A DNA stretch of 64,000 bases from Echinococcus granulosus (Eukaryota > Platyhelminthes > Cestoda > Cyclophyllidea > Taeniidae). Where the stretch lies: the NCBI RefSeq assembly GCF_000524195.1, contig NW_020170387.1:595980-659979 (forward strand), given 5' to 3'. This document shows, in pieces, positions 46,001 to 54,100 of the stretch; the first letter of the stretch is position 1; each line of letters starts with the position of its first letter. The position numbers and the translations under genes were made by a program. The notes below the pieces were generated by a model that saw nothing but the letters and a program-made list of their open reading frames with translations, had not been told where the DNA came from and did not search any database.

Positions 46001-48118
46001 GGTTTTAAATTTTCAATTATAATATTCCCTCACCGTTTCTACAATAGGAGGAAAAAGCTATGTTTCTAAAGATAAAACTTTATAAAGGCCCAGTTAGATA
46101 GGCAGTTTGTCCGTTTATTTCAAATTAGAACACGTTAGGCGTGAAAAGTTGCTTATACCTTCAAGGACTCCCCATCATTCAACTCGCAGGCAAGATGCAT
46201 TGGTTGGGAACCCCCGTTATTGGTCAACTCGGCATTGCACCCAAGCAAAATGAGGTGGCCCAGCACTGCTGCTTGCTGTTCCAGTATAAGTCCAAATGCA
46301 GAGGTGTCTGACCCTNNNNNNNNNNNNNNNNNNNNNNNNNNNNNNNNNNNNNNNNNNNNNNNNNNNNNNNNNNNNNNNNNNNNNNNNNNNNNNNNNNNNN
46401 NNNNNNNNNNNNNNNTCTTTCATGAGTGTGTTCAGTCGAGCATTTGTGCATTTTGGACCCTGCTCTGGTATAAAAAACAAGCAAGAGCCGAGGGAACTTG
46501 TTATGTACGTTTAAAACAGGCCAAAGTGTGCCGAGGCCACACACATACGGTGGTGAGAATGCATTACTTCACCGAACATCAAGGGCTAGTTTTTAATATG
46601 TAAATTGGTTTTAACATCCCAGAAGATTTGAGTTTACAAGACTAGACCATTACCAAACAAATGAAAATAGTTCTGTATTTCATTATTAATCTCGTTGGTA
46701 CTATTAAAAACTAAATGACAGCAGCATTGAGCGACATATATTTCTGTTAAATCACTGTGATAGAAGTTTTAGAATCCTAACATTATTATGCTTACTAAGT
46801 TGCTTTTCAATATAGAGTTGAAGATAAATGCTTGTTGTACTTGTTTCGTTAGAAGAGCATCCTTTCACTTTAAAAGATGCTCGGGATTCGAGATTCTTCC
46901 TGCACACAAGTTAAAGCTAATTTTCCTATTAAGTGTCTTTCAGAGTCATTTTTGCAAATCAGCATAAAATGTGGCCTTTGAGCTCGAGCCAGAATATTAA
47001 CATGTCCATTAGCCTAACGAAGGAACAATAACATCTTGTAAAGGGCTGTTAAACAACAAAAGTCCGAACAAGTACCTGCGCCTCGAGAAACCAGTAAGTC
47101 GATAATATTGAGGAAGCCTCGAGTGACTGCGTAGTGAATGAGATAATTTCCTTTATTATCTCGCGTTTCGACCAAATCGGGATGCTCCACCAGCAGGTCA
47201 AAGAGTTCTCCAGCCCGATTCCGGTTCACACACTAAGGGGTTCTTGGTTTATTGTATAGTCATCTAACACAAGCATAGTAAAAGGCCTCCTTTGTGCCAA
47301 AATATTTGCTATTCAAACCTGATCAGATGCAAAGTGACAATGGAAGAGCAACAACCCCATAAATATCAATCCTGATTATGTCGATACATGTATCGGTAAA
47401 GGAGTTTTCCCAAAGATACGGCAAAAATTCACTTACATATTATTTATATGTAGACGTACTTTTAGATGGATCAAAATTGCTCACCATAATTGCTGAAATC
47501 AATTCCGATCTGGCGAATTGATTGTGATCCTTTATTGTGCTGAAGCAGGAAGCGGAAATTTCAGATGCGGAGTTATTCCCACTCACAGTATCCAAGTCAT
47601 CTCCTTCAATACGTGATTTCCATTCGAGAAGGCTCCTTAGCGCGTTTGGCTGAGCCCACGGACTCTCTATGTGCGAATGGGTCGGTGTAGAATCAGAATC
47701 TTGTAAACTTTCCTTTGTTGAATAGAGGTCCAGTGGACATTGGTCGTAAAGATTGTATTCCGAAGCAAAGTTTTCTGAGGTTTCTTGGCTCAGAGGCAGA
47801 ACTACGTCAGTTACAGTGATAAGGGGTTTTGAGAGTCTCCTACGATGGAGCAAAGGGATATAGTATCATAGTACGCCATGTTGATAGCCAATCAAACAGT
47901 TAGGATAAAATACTTTTGATAGAAATCTGACGCAAAGTTACTGAGAAGCCACTTAACAATAGCTCAACCTTTGGGGAAATAAGGCATTCTTTTTGACCAG
48001 AGTACATTCTTGTATATGCCTTCATTGGGTAAGTTCCACAACATATTTAAATTCATTCATTTGTCAAAGGAATTGGTGGAAATGAGTACCTCATATAAGG
48101 ATCCGGCGTTCGACTCAT
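30871..48118 (-). CDS. TRPA1: TRPA1-like cation channel, 23-exon gene model
   Basis: A complete minus-strand gene. The exons are listed separately; all phases agree and sum to 3,678 nt (about 1,225 residues). Order: short N-terminus (1-128), about 15-16 ankyrin repeats (about 130-700; e.g. GHTPLHLAVMYNH, GCTPLHIAAAHAQ, GMTALHYAAQKGH), a pre-S1 linker starting at NKRWDE, S1 (about 806-828), S2 (about 870-895), S3-S4 (about 905-951), S5 (about 965-995), a long turret, pore helix and filter (LSMSLGDFSF), S6 ending NLLVGLAVGDI, a TRP-like helix, and a C-terminal coiled coil (ELWRRMELQNNEIREL). TRPA channels are tetrameric, Ca2+-permeable plasma-membrane sensors of chemicals or temperature. Length is slightly above vertebrate TRPA1 (about 1,120) because of the N-terminus and turret. 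The start ATG and the last two exon junctions are the least certain parts. Confidence 0.93.
31074..31138 (-). CDS. TRPA1: TRPA exon 22, C-terminal linker (tentative)
   Basis: Strong acceptor TTTTTAATTTTAG|CTG (phase 0): LIFKEKNGMYCGSKTADSSD. A donor CTAAA|GTTCGT leaves phase 2, matching the last exon and implying a very short intron. The donor is weak, so this junction is provisional. Confidence 0.45.
31706..31879 (-). CDS. TRPA1: TRPA exon 21, S6 end and TRP-like helix
   Basis: Acceptor TTGGGTTGTAG|GTG, phase 0: VGLAVGDIDTVRKQAAIRL ... ATLPRKLYDLIVSSSWK. GLAVGDI is diagnostic of the TRPA S6-TRP boundary. The donor is taken as TCTGTA|GTGAGT (phase 0); TCT|GTAGTG is the alternative. Without splicing the frame ends three codons later at TGA. 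Confidence 0.9.
32919..33230 (-). CDS. TRPA1: TRPA exon 20, turret, pore and S6
   Basis: Acceptor CAATTTTCTAG|GCT and donor CTCCTG|GTGAGT, phase 0/0, 104 codons. It opens with a turret of about 45 residues carrying three Cys and an NAS sequon, then PELAILNLLSMSLGDFSF (pore helix and GD filter) and S6 FVIFLLLAPMILTNLL. Confidence 0.95.
33969..34107 (-). CDS. TRPA1: TRPA exon 19, S4-S5 linker and S5
   Basis: Acceptor CCATTTTTAG|T and donor TATAAA|GTAAGC, phase 2 in and 0 out: RFKIVGIFVVMFFQVAKTLG, KSAVVVVLVLISCSLPFYVL. It matches RFENCGIFIVMLEVILKTLL of TRPA1. Confidence 0.93.
34649..34818 (-). CDS. TRPA1: TRPA exon 18, S3-S4
   Basis: Acceptor TAACCTTGCAG|GGT and donor ATGCG|GTAACA, phase 0 in and 2 out: GLKSFKDLTTYYSLSVFAVA ... 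VELGAIALFLSWSYFVIHLM. GAIALF..W corresponds to the S4 GAIAVYFYW of TRPA1. Confidence 0.9.
35595..35702 (-). CDS. TRPA1: TRPA exon 17, S2 helix
   Basis: Acceptor TCTCTATCCCAG|ATA and donor GGTGAA|GTGAGT, phase 0/0, 36 codons: IFYTPGRRRVQVALSYAIVF, TSTICMLRDVILIFGE. Confidence 0.85.
36512..36689 (-). CDS. TRPA1: TRPA exon 16, S1 helix and S1-S2 loop
   Basis: Acceptor TTCAATTGTAG|G and donor ATTTCA|GTAAAT, phase 2 in and 0 out. It begins W-RRYGFWVHCLS (TRPA1: KWLAYGFRAH), then the hydrophobic S1 AFYINFLICLTFLVL and a loop containing the sequon NET. Confidence 0.85.
37192..37244 (-). CDS. TRPA1: TRPA exon 15, pre-S1 (53 nt)
   Basis: Acceptor ATTTCCCTGCAG|CGG and donor AAATG|GTAAAA, phase 0 in and 2 out: RDELIVHPLCNALLWCK. 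It matches the LLNHPVCKEYLLMKW stretch of TRPA1. Confidence 0.86.
37359..37439 (-). CDS. TRPA1: TRPA exon 14, pre-S1 linker
   Basis: Acceptor TTATTATCAAG|GTT and donor CTGAAG|GTAGGC, phase 0/0, 27 codons: VAYDFSILQPKAPLLDRTQ, HTPLHLLK. It corresponds to the IEYNFKYLQCPL part of vertebrate TRPA1. Confidence 0.85.
37501..37557 (-). CDS. TRPA1: TRPA exon 13, pre-S1 linker (57 nt)
   Basis: Acceptor CTATTACTAG|ATC and donor TATGAG|GTACGA, phase 0/0, 19 codons: IIMDRYIKEEGSLSKSNYE. Confidence 0.8.
37632..37716 (-). CDS. TRPA1: TRPA exon 12, pre-S1 linker
   Basis: Acceptor TTTCACTTGCAG|A and donor TGCCCG|GTTTGT, phase 2 in and 0 out: WDEIIELLNHTDQCPIEKVI, REIPSLCP. It aligns with the TRPA1 region RWDECLKIF...NKCPI...LPEC. 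Confidence 0.85.
38615..38781 (-). CDS. TRPA1: TRPA exon 11, last ankyrin repeats
   Basis: Acceptor GCTACTTTCAG|ATG and donor AATAAGAG|GTAGTC, phase 0 in and 2 out: MTALHYAAQKGHDSVITHLM ... FKKENVKAALAIISNK. It leads directly into the conserved KRWDE of the pre-S1 linker. Confidence 0.92.
39655..39769 (-). CDS. TRPA1: TRPA exon 10, ankyrin repeat
   Basis: Acceptor GGGTTTCGCAG|G and donor CGCGGG|GTGGGT, phase 2 in and 0 out: CQKGRTPLHWAAQAGCLETC, KVILGANTCIIDACDFRG. Confidence 0.88.
40975..41315 (-). CDS. TRPA1: TRPA exon 9, ankyrin repeats
   Basis: Acceptor TTATTTATTAG|CAT and donor CTCCGCAG|GTATTT, phase 0 in and 2 out. This is the GC-richest exon. It carries three repeats: GCTALHYATEGG, ETPLHLAAKQGCVATVESLL and GCTPLHIAAAHAQTQVVSLL. 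Confidence 0.93.
42117..42118 (-). other. TRPA1: non-canonical GC splice donor
   Basis: Exon 8 ends AAAAG followed by GC rather than GT. Reading through would truncate the channel at TAA (42115-42113). A GC-AG intron (minority class of U2 introns, preferring AG|GC) restores the frame into exon 9. Confidence 0.6.
42119..42322 (-). CDS. TRPA1: TRPA exon 8, ankyrin repeats, GC donor
   Basis: Acceptor GTGTCTAACAG|CGT, phase 0 in: RSPMEVQDKDGWTPLLLATA ... RNVLHLAIIHGALKDESL ... QQIQK. The frame hits TAA two codons after CAAAAG. No GT donor lies at a sensible place, but CAAAAG|GCATAA fits a GC-AG intron and leaves phase 0, exactly what exon 9 needs. Confidence 0.85.
43447..43674 (-). CDS. TRPA1: TRPA exon 7, ankyrin repeats
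   Basis: Acceptor TTTGGGAGTCAG|TTT and donor AAGTGG|GTTAGT, phase 0/0, 76 codons: FTAIHYAARRGELMVLSQLL and GHTPLHLAVMYNHAELAAYL. The donor is weaker than the neighbours' but preserves phase. Confidence 0.9.
44342..44605 (-). CDS. TRPA1: TRPA exon 6, ankyrin repeats with an insert
   Basis: Acceptor TTTTTTACTAG|TTG and donor ATCGAT|GTGAGT, phase 0/0, 88 codons. It contains GKYPIHVAVFSGSLDCLKIL, a loop insertion of about 25 residues (ELCVGGAEAEGAVNFFDNHL), then GETALHLAVNSGNIEMID. Confidence 0.92.
45398..45505 (-). CDS. TRPA1: TRPA exon 5, ankyrin repeat
   Basis: Acceptor TTGTTTTCAG|GAG and donor ATTGTG|GTAGGC, phase 0/0, 36 codons: ELLRLAQVDINAPGEFGG, TVVHCCCRKNSIECLRIV. Confidence 0.88.
46159..46313 (-). 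CDS. TRPA1: TRPA exon 4, ankyrin repeats, abutting an assembly gap
   Basis: The frame reads SDTSAFGLILEQQAAVLG, HLILLGCNAELTNNG, SQPMHLACELNDGESLK, with donor TTGAAG|GTATAA (phase 0). Two bases, AG, sit between the exon and the N run at 46316. Using them as the acceptor gives an exact phase match to exon 3 (G+GG = Gly). The intron 3' end is otherwise hidden in the gap. Confidence 0.78.
46316..46415. other. assembly gap (100 N)
   Basis: A run of exactly 100 N, i.e. probably a placeholder of unknown true length. It lies in the TRPA intron between exons 3 and 4 and touches the exon 4 acceptor. Confidence 0.99.
47076..47232 (-). CDS. TRPA1: TRPA exon 3, ankyrin repeat
   Basis: Acceptor CCCCTTAG|TGT and donor GCAG|GTACTT, phase 0 in and 1 out. 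Ankyrin pattern: NRAGELFDLLVEHPDLVE, DNKGNYLIHYAVTRG, FLNIIDLLVSRGA. Confidence 0.88.
47485..47839 (-). CDS. TRPA1: TRPA exon 2
   Basis: Acceptor CTCCATCGTAG|G and donor ATTATG|GTGAGC, phase 2 in and 0 out. It encodes a Ser/Thr/Asp-rich N-terminal segment (RLSKPLITVTDVVLPLSQ ... ARSELISAIM) with no ankyrin signature until its end. Confidence 0.8.
48090..48118 (-). CDS. TRPA1: TRPA exon 1 (coding part)
   Basis: ATG at 48118-48116 begins MSRTPDPYMR. The donor is ATGAG|GTACTC at 48090 (phase 2), which completes AGG with the first base of exon 2. The upstream frame is not closed nearby, so further 5' coding sequence cannot be excluded. Confidence 0.55.
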
Positions 48119-48183
48119 CCTTTTGGTTGATTTTGAAATTTGCTGACATTTAATGGTACTGCTCTGAGCGGTGGAATGGACAT
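48115..48183 (-). promoter_or_regulatory. candidate upstream ORF overlapping the TRPA start
   Basis: An ATG at 48183 opens a 22-codon frame (MSIPPLRAVPLNVSKFQNQP...) whose TGA overlaps the proposed TRPA start as ATGA. A second out-of-frame ATG lies between them. If the mRNA 5' end is upstream of 48183, translation would need leaky scanning or reinitiation. Confidence 0.3.
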
Positions 48184-51100
48184 TACTCCGACCAATAGCG
48201 TTTCTGATTGTCTCACGATAATACAGCCTACCACCCTCGAATTAATGGATACTCCGACGCCACAGGCACTTAAGTAGACGCCATGGGGTAAAATGGATAC
48301 CAGTCACTCTAGGTTTAATATTAGTTGCTGCTTCGTGGAATGACAATATGACCATGTTCCAAAAGCAATTTTTTTTTGAGTCACCCGGTTGGTTATTGTG
48401 GTTAGGGCCCCGAAGTTGCATTATTAAGCAATAGTTTATTTTAACCTCTTATGGTGTAAAATAAAGCAGTACCATTTGCTAAAAACACAATTTTATTTAT
48501 TTATTTATCGAATAAAGCTTAGCGAATTTACACTGAACCACGTTATTAGCGTGGCAACAATTATTAAAAAACTGTATTAAATTTTTCATAGAAACGCTAG
48601 TATGAAATGAAAAGTAGTGGCTCCCACTGACAGAATGGTAAAGAATGTCACGCTTGGAAACTTCCTTGGAGGAGAAGGAGGACACAATACTTGGGTAGAA
48701 TATGTTTTGTCGACATACAGTGGGGCTTAAGGCCACCGGCTTGGCTCAAGAACCAGTCCACTTGGCAGATGTACAATGGCGGAGCCCTCCGTTGATCTGT
48801 TACCAAACCGAGAGTTGAACAATCAATTAATGCATTACAAATATGTTCTACAATAGAAGTTAAGTGTACATGGAAGCAAAGGCCAATATTTTGTATCTCC
48901 AAACAGATTTTCTCCCCAACACAATAGACCTTGATTCCATTTCAATGAGAACAACAAATCCGTAAGAAGCTTAATGTGAAATTTACATGCGCGTATCAAA
49001 TTTTGCTTTAAACATGTGCAGATCAGTAAATCAAATGTCCAAATATACATCGTTTCTGTGTCTTACCCAAGTAGTTAGCATTTAGCTGTTTATTTGGTGC
49101 TTTAATATATAATGAGTTCATCATACTAAAGCAAGTCCTTTTATCAACAGTTACAAGCAAGTAGAAAATATACGATTCTTCTGAACTTCCTATGGCGAAG
49201 TTACTTTCACTACTAGTTAGTGAGCCAGCCATCTCTGTTACGTTCATATAGGTAGTAGCAACCACTATTTTCTTATTGTTTGCTACAGTGAGAAATTGTG
49301 CCCTGAGAATAAATAAAGTCGTAAAGTACCAATTTTGCATAGCACCTTGGTAAACCATTTTCTCCTTTATTTAATCCGAAAATTATCCATCTTAAAGCAT
49401 ATTTTAGTTAGATATACACTATTATTTCTATCTGTGGTCAAGGAAATCTCAACGATTACTCCATCTTCACCAAATGGAGATTTTACCGTCTTGGTTTGGT
49501 ACATCTCAAATTAACCCTAAATACCTGTGTGATAACGTGTCTTTCTTTTTCTCTCCCACCCTCTTTCACTGTATTTTATTTCCTTATTTGAGACATCGGC
49601 TGTTTTAAAACGGGAATTATTAGTCTTAAATCAGACTTGCTGTTGAATAATCAAAAGTGAATTTTTCCAAACAGTGGTTGATTAAGATAGCAAACAAAAA
49701 ACTCAAGAAGGGGCATTGTCATTCACTTTATTTGCATCCTACAAACTGTTCTTATTTTTAATCAAAGACAACAGTCTAGGAGGTTTGATAACTTTGAAAG
49801 ACGGTTGAATAAAAGTTCATTGTAGTTTAGCTTGGTTGGGTTTGGTTTTTCCCCTCTAGAAAACTCTTAGCTTCTGCACAAACTTGGACAGATATCAGCA
49901 ACAGTGGCAACAATGGGGCTCTTTCCTCTTTTCTAGATTTTACCACTGATAAGTAGAGAAGAACTCTAATGAAAGTCACCTTAAATATTGGGTTAAAATT
50001 CCCCAGTTTCCCTAGTTGTTCCAAAGTTATGTCATTTTGAAACTCCGACACCTGATAAGGAAACAATGGAGGATTGACAATTTAAAGAAATCGTTGTTTG
50101 CTTTGCCACACTTTACTTAAGAAGTGAAAGGGCAAGTTCTCAGCGGTTCCAAACACCAAGGCAGATGTTATTAGGTTTTCCATTTATTCATCCTTAATGA
50201 TCACAGTCAAAAATCGTATTGTTTATTTCCATCTATTATACAAGATCTGTTTACAAAAGACTGTTTATTCTACCCTAGCTGCTATGGACCCATGCTTCAT
50301 GGAAACCAAAGTTACTTCTTATTATTCATTGTTCAAGAAAGGTGGATAAAAGTTGAGGAACCGTTACTTTAATGCCTAGTAGCTCCATCGGCTTGTTAAT
50401 TTTGTGATAAAAAAATGCCGTGATTGATTATGAGAGGGAGACATGACACAGAGACTTTTGAACATTATCAATTGGACCAATACGGAGGAGCCACGTAATC
50501 GATCTCGTGTGCCTTTTATAACTGCAACAGGTTTTGCTCACTCTCAGAGGTTGCTCAAATTTTTTAGCTGAAAAATTTCTTAAAGATATTAGTGCTAATG
50601 GCGAGCGGGATTCCACATTTTGGCAATTTAGTAATTAAAAAGACATATTGACAGGCAGATAGATATAACGGATCATGCCAGTGGATTGTGGGACGGATGA
50701 TGCAAATTCAGCAGGACCAGTGGCTTTATGGAAATGGTCTAACTGATTCTTATTAGAACACCGAATCACTCTTACGTCCCTCCGAGTGTTTGGAATACAT
50801 AACTCGTTAGACCGACTAATCTTTCAGGCACCATCTTCCTTTATTCATTCACCGCATATGCGCTCATTCGGGGCTTCAGCATTTACATGTGTATATACAT
50901 ATATAAACGTACATGTTTAGTTTTGTGGCTTGAGCTCACCTACACTCCTGCATAAGATAGTATTAGGGACCAAATATTTGCACTACCCTAATACTTCTCG
51001 CACTAAGTTTGTATGACCGCCATCTTAGTTCCAAACGCTTCAAGAGATAATTTAACTGCCAAGATCTAATAATGAACCAAGTGGGTCAAGATAAAATTAA

Positions 51101-54100
51101 GGGTTTTATCATGTTAATTGATGTAGGTTTTTCAGAACAGTCTAGATCATTAAAAACTTTTTTCTTGCGTTTGTTTCGTTTGGAATACAATGCTAAGTTA
51201 TTCTGTGAATCAGAATGCACTTGATTAAAAGAACAGAGATCTTCTGCACATAACAATGCTAAAAACTTTGTTTTACCAGACCCAATTAATTGCTTTTTGG
51301 TGAAGCTGTCATTGGACACATAAGCAAGATATGAGAAAGCACTCCGCACCTATGAGGTAAGAGGAATGAAAAAGTGGAAGGAAGAGAAGATGAGGACCAT
51401 CTCTGCCTTTTGTGATTCGATTTCATCAGTTTCCCTACCTCGTTCCATCCTACGCTAACGTTCACATTGTTTTACCTCGCCTCCTTTTATGCTTTCGTAC
51501 CACCTAGGTATAATAATAGCTGTACCACGAGTGCAATGATAAAGACAGTGGCATCAAACCGGAGATTCTTCTGACTGTATACCTGACTTAAGTAAATGAT
51601 TAGTATGGCAAACTACAAAATTTTGATGATGACTGAAAAGTTAGAACTTTTGTCTTGTGTAGAGCCATTTAGATCATTCTCAAATAATTTGTGGGATTTT
51701 TATAGAATCCCATCATAGTAGAAATGCAGTACTTTCAAAGATGTACTGTTGTTTTACATTTAATTCGGTTAAAAATGAGCTACCATTTGTAAGTCATTGA
51801 ATAAATTGGTAATAAAGGCTTGGTGTACAAGAGAGCAGGAGCTCTATTTCTTTGTCTCCTCATAATTCCTACGTGACTCCACCCGAATTAACAGTTTTCA
51901 CTGCTCTATTTTATATTCTAAACTGGAACTAAGCCATTCCTGGCTTCAAAACACAAATAAATAGTTTTTTGGCAAACCTTGCCTCCTATTATCATGGCAT
52001 TATCTTTGTTTTTTTCCTTTCATTGTCTTTTGACTTGGCAGTGGTTTGTAATAACGGGAATTTTTAAAATGAACGCAACAGCATGGTGTACTATAACGTG
52101 TTTTAGAATTTACTTTAATTCATTTAAATGCTTTTCGTCTACTTAAAATAATTACTACTTTTTGAATGTTATGAGTTCCCGCCAAAGCTCATTGCTGTAT
52201 CTTCAAAATGGGTTATAAAGCCTTTTTGAGATCGGCCATTTTCAAGTTTGATTTAGGAATCATCGATAACCCAACTCATTTTGTCAATCATAGTTGCATG
52301 ATGACCATGAAACAACCCTTTTTTAAGTAGTACTACATTTCTTACATGAATTCGCAAGTGGTACTTTACAAGGTACTACGAGCTGACTTATAATAATCAC
52401 GGCGTTAGTAAATCATATTTGTTTTCTATTAAATATTTTTGAAAAGTGACAGTATCATTAACATTTCGGTCCTTCTCTTAAGGTAATTTCGTGGGATATT
52501 TTGGATTCAACATTGCATCACTTTAATTCTCTTTCCCTTTATTAGTGCGCTATACTTCATGATTTTCGATTTATTCTGCCGATGCGTTAAATGTATCGTC
52601 GTGAGCCGTTAATTTTCTTTTAAAGACGAACAAACAATGTAGGGTGAAAAATTATTCGAGGCAAACCTCTTTAAACCACCTTTGACGTGCTGCTCTTCTT
52701 TGCTGGCTAAAATCCGATAGCTTAACAGCGGGTCCCACCAAATCTTTCTCTTTTTAACGTGTCTGAATATGCGGATCCGTCAAATGCTTTTTTGATGGCA
52801 CTACTGTCAAACTTTACTGCTGACTGCTGTAGGATTTTTGTGGACAGCAGTGGCGCTTGTATAGGTTGGAGAGTGTCTACACGCCCCAGCACAACTCCAT
52901 CCTTGGTGGCAGTGGGGAGCTGTGGGATGAAAGGCCGAAAACACTCAACTCAGAATATGGATGGCTTTATACTAAAGTACACCTGAGCTTGGCTGCACCA
53001 ATGTGCTTCCTATTAGGCCTTTCTCAATGTAATATCTTCACTCCGTGCCTTCTCACTTATTCAATGCGTTTTGCCCATTGATACTGCATCAAGCATTTCG
53101 TTTAGTTTCTCACATCCGTAACTCAGTTTGCTAAAATTTTTTTATCGTCCTAATATTTTAGCCCATATTTGCGTGCATAGCAAACATTTTTAGTCATACC
53201 AAACACAGATAGTTTACATACACAAAACTGTGGTAACGCTTTTCATTGTGATCAGTCTGTAGCATTAAGTCCTGTCGGTAGATGTACAGACTGAAGAAGA
53301 GTCGACTAAGTCAAAACGCGTACTAAAAATAAGCAAATTTGAATGTTCCGTAGTTTTGATCCTATTCAATTTATATTAGTGCCCCACAATTTGTTTTACA
53401 CATTAGGCATTAAATAGGCCTTTGACACTCCTGGACGGTTCTTGTAATTAGGGGCAAAGTGAGCCTATTTTGGTGAGCTTATGAAGTCAGCTGCACAGTT
53501 AAAACACACATCACAGCTTGGTAATAATTTCACCTAAACTGCAATTTCCATGGTGTGATGAAGATATTAAAAACGGGTTTGTGTCGAGCCTACAGCAGCA
53601 GCTGGTACTTGTTCACATACGGCTCTACCCTGCTTGGTTAACAATAAATCTCACAGCTTATTTACTTTACGTACGTTCAAATAATAAAATCAACCGAAGT
53701 TACCTTTCATTACACCCATTTAAAAAAACTCATAGCTTAATCCACTGTTTCCTAGCTCTATATGTTACATCGGAGGCTGCGATGGTCACCAGCACTGTTT
53801 AGCACCAACTTTATTCGTCGAGATTATCCAGATTATGGCTTGTCAGTCAATCTTGCTTCTGACCTATTTCGACAAATTGGGAAGTATGAATCTTGCTAGA
53901 GGAAGCTGTAAATGGCTACATTTTCATCACCGCTGGAAGTTGCTTTAGGGAATGACGAAAGAAGTATAAACCTGAATGGCATTTGTTTTAGCGGCGATAC
54001 AATCTATGAACATATAGCATGTATTTGAATTGGCTATTGAGGCGAAAATTTATCGGCTAGTAGTTAATGTACGTATCATTATTTACAAACCTGGAGAAAT

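Larger units (their letters stand above)
31880..47075. other. introns of the TRPA gene
   Basis: Intervals between the listed exons range from about 60 nt (37440-37500, 37245-37358) to about 1.4 kb. They are AT-rich. Apart from the sequencing gap at 46316-46415 I see no nested gene, RNA gene or intact mobile element. Confidence 0.55.

Noticed and set aside
52759..53081. Two overlapping plus-strand ORFs of about 75 codons
   Set aside because: Neither has a family signature or clear splice boundaries; may be repeat-derived but I could not align it elsewhere in the window.
53270..53325. Second hammerhead-like core (CTGAAGA ... AAAACGCG)
   Set aside because: The G of GAAA is missing, stem II is only a tight imperfect hairpin and the strands that should form stem III do not pair.
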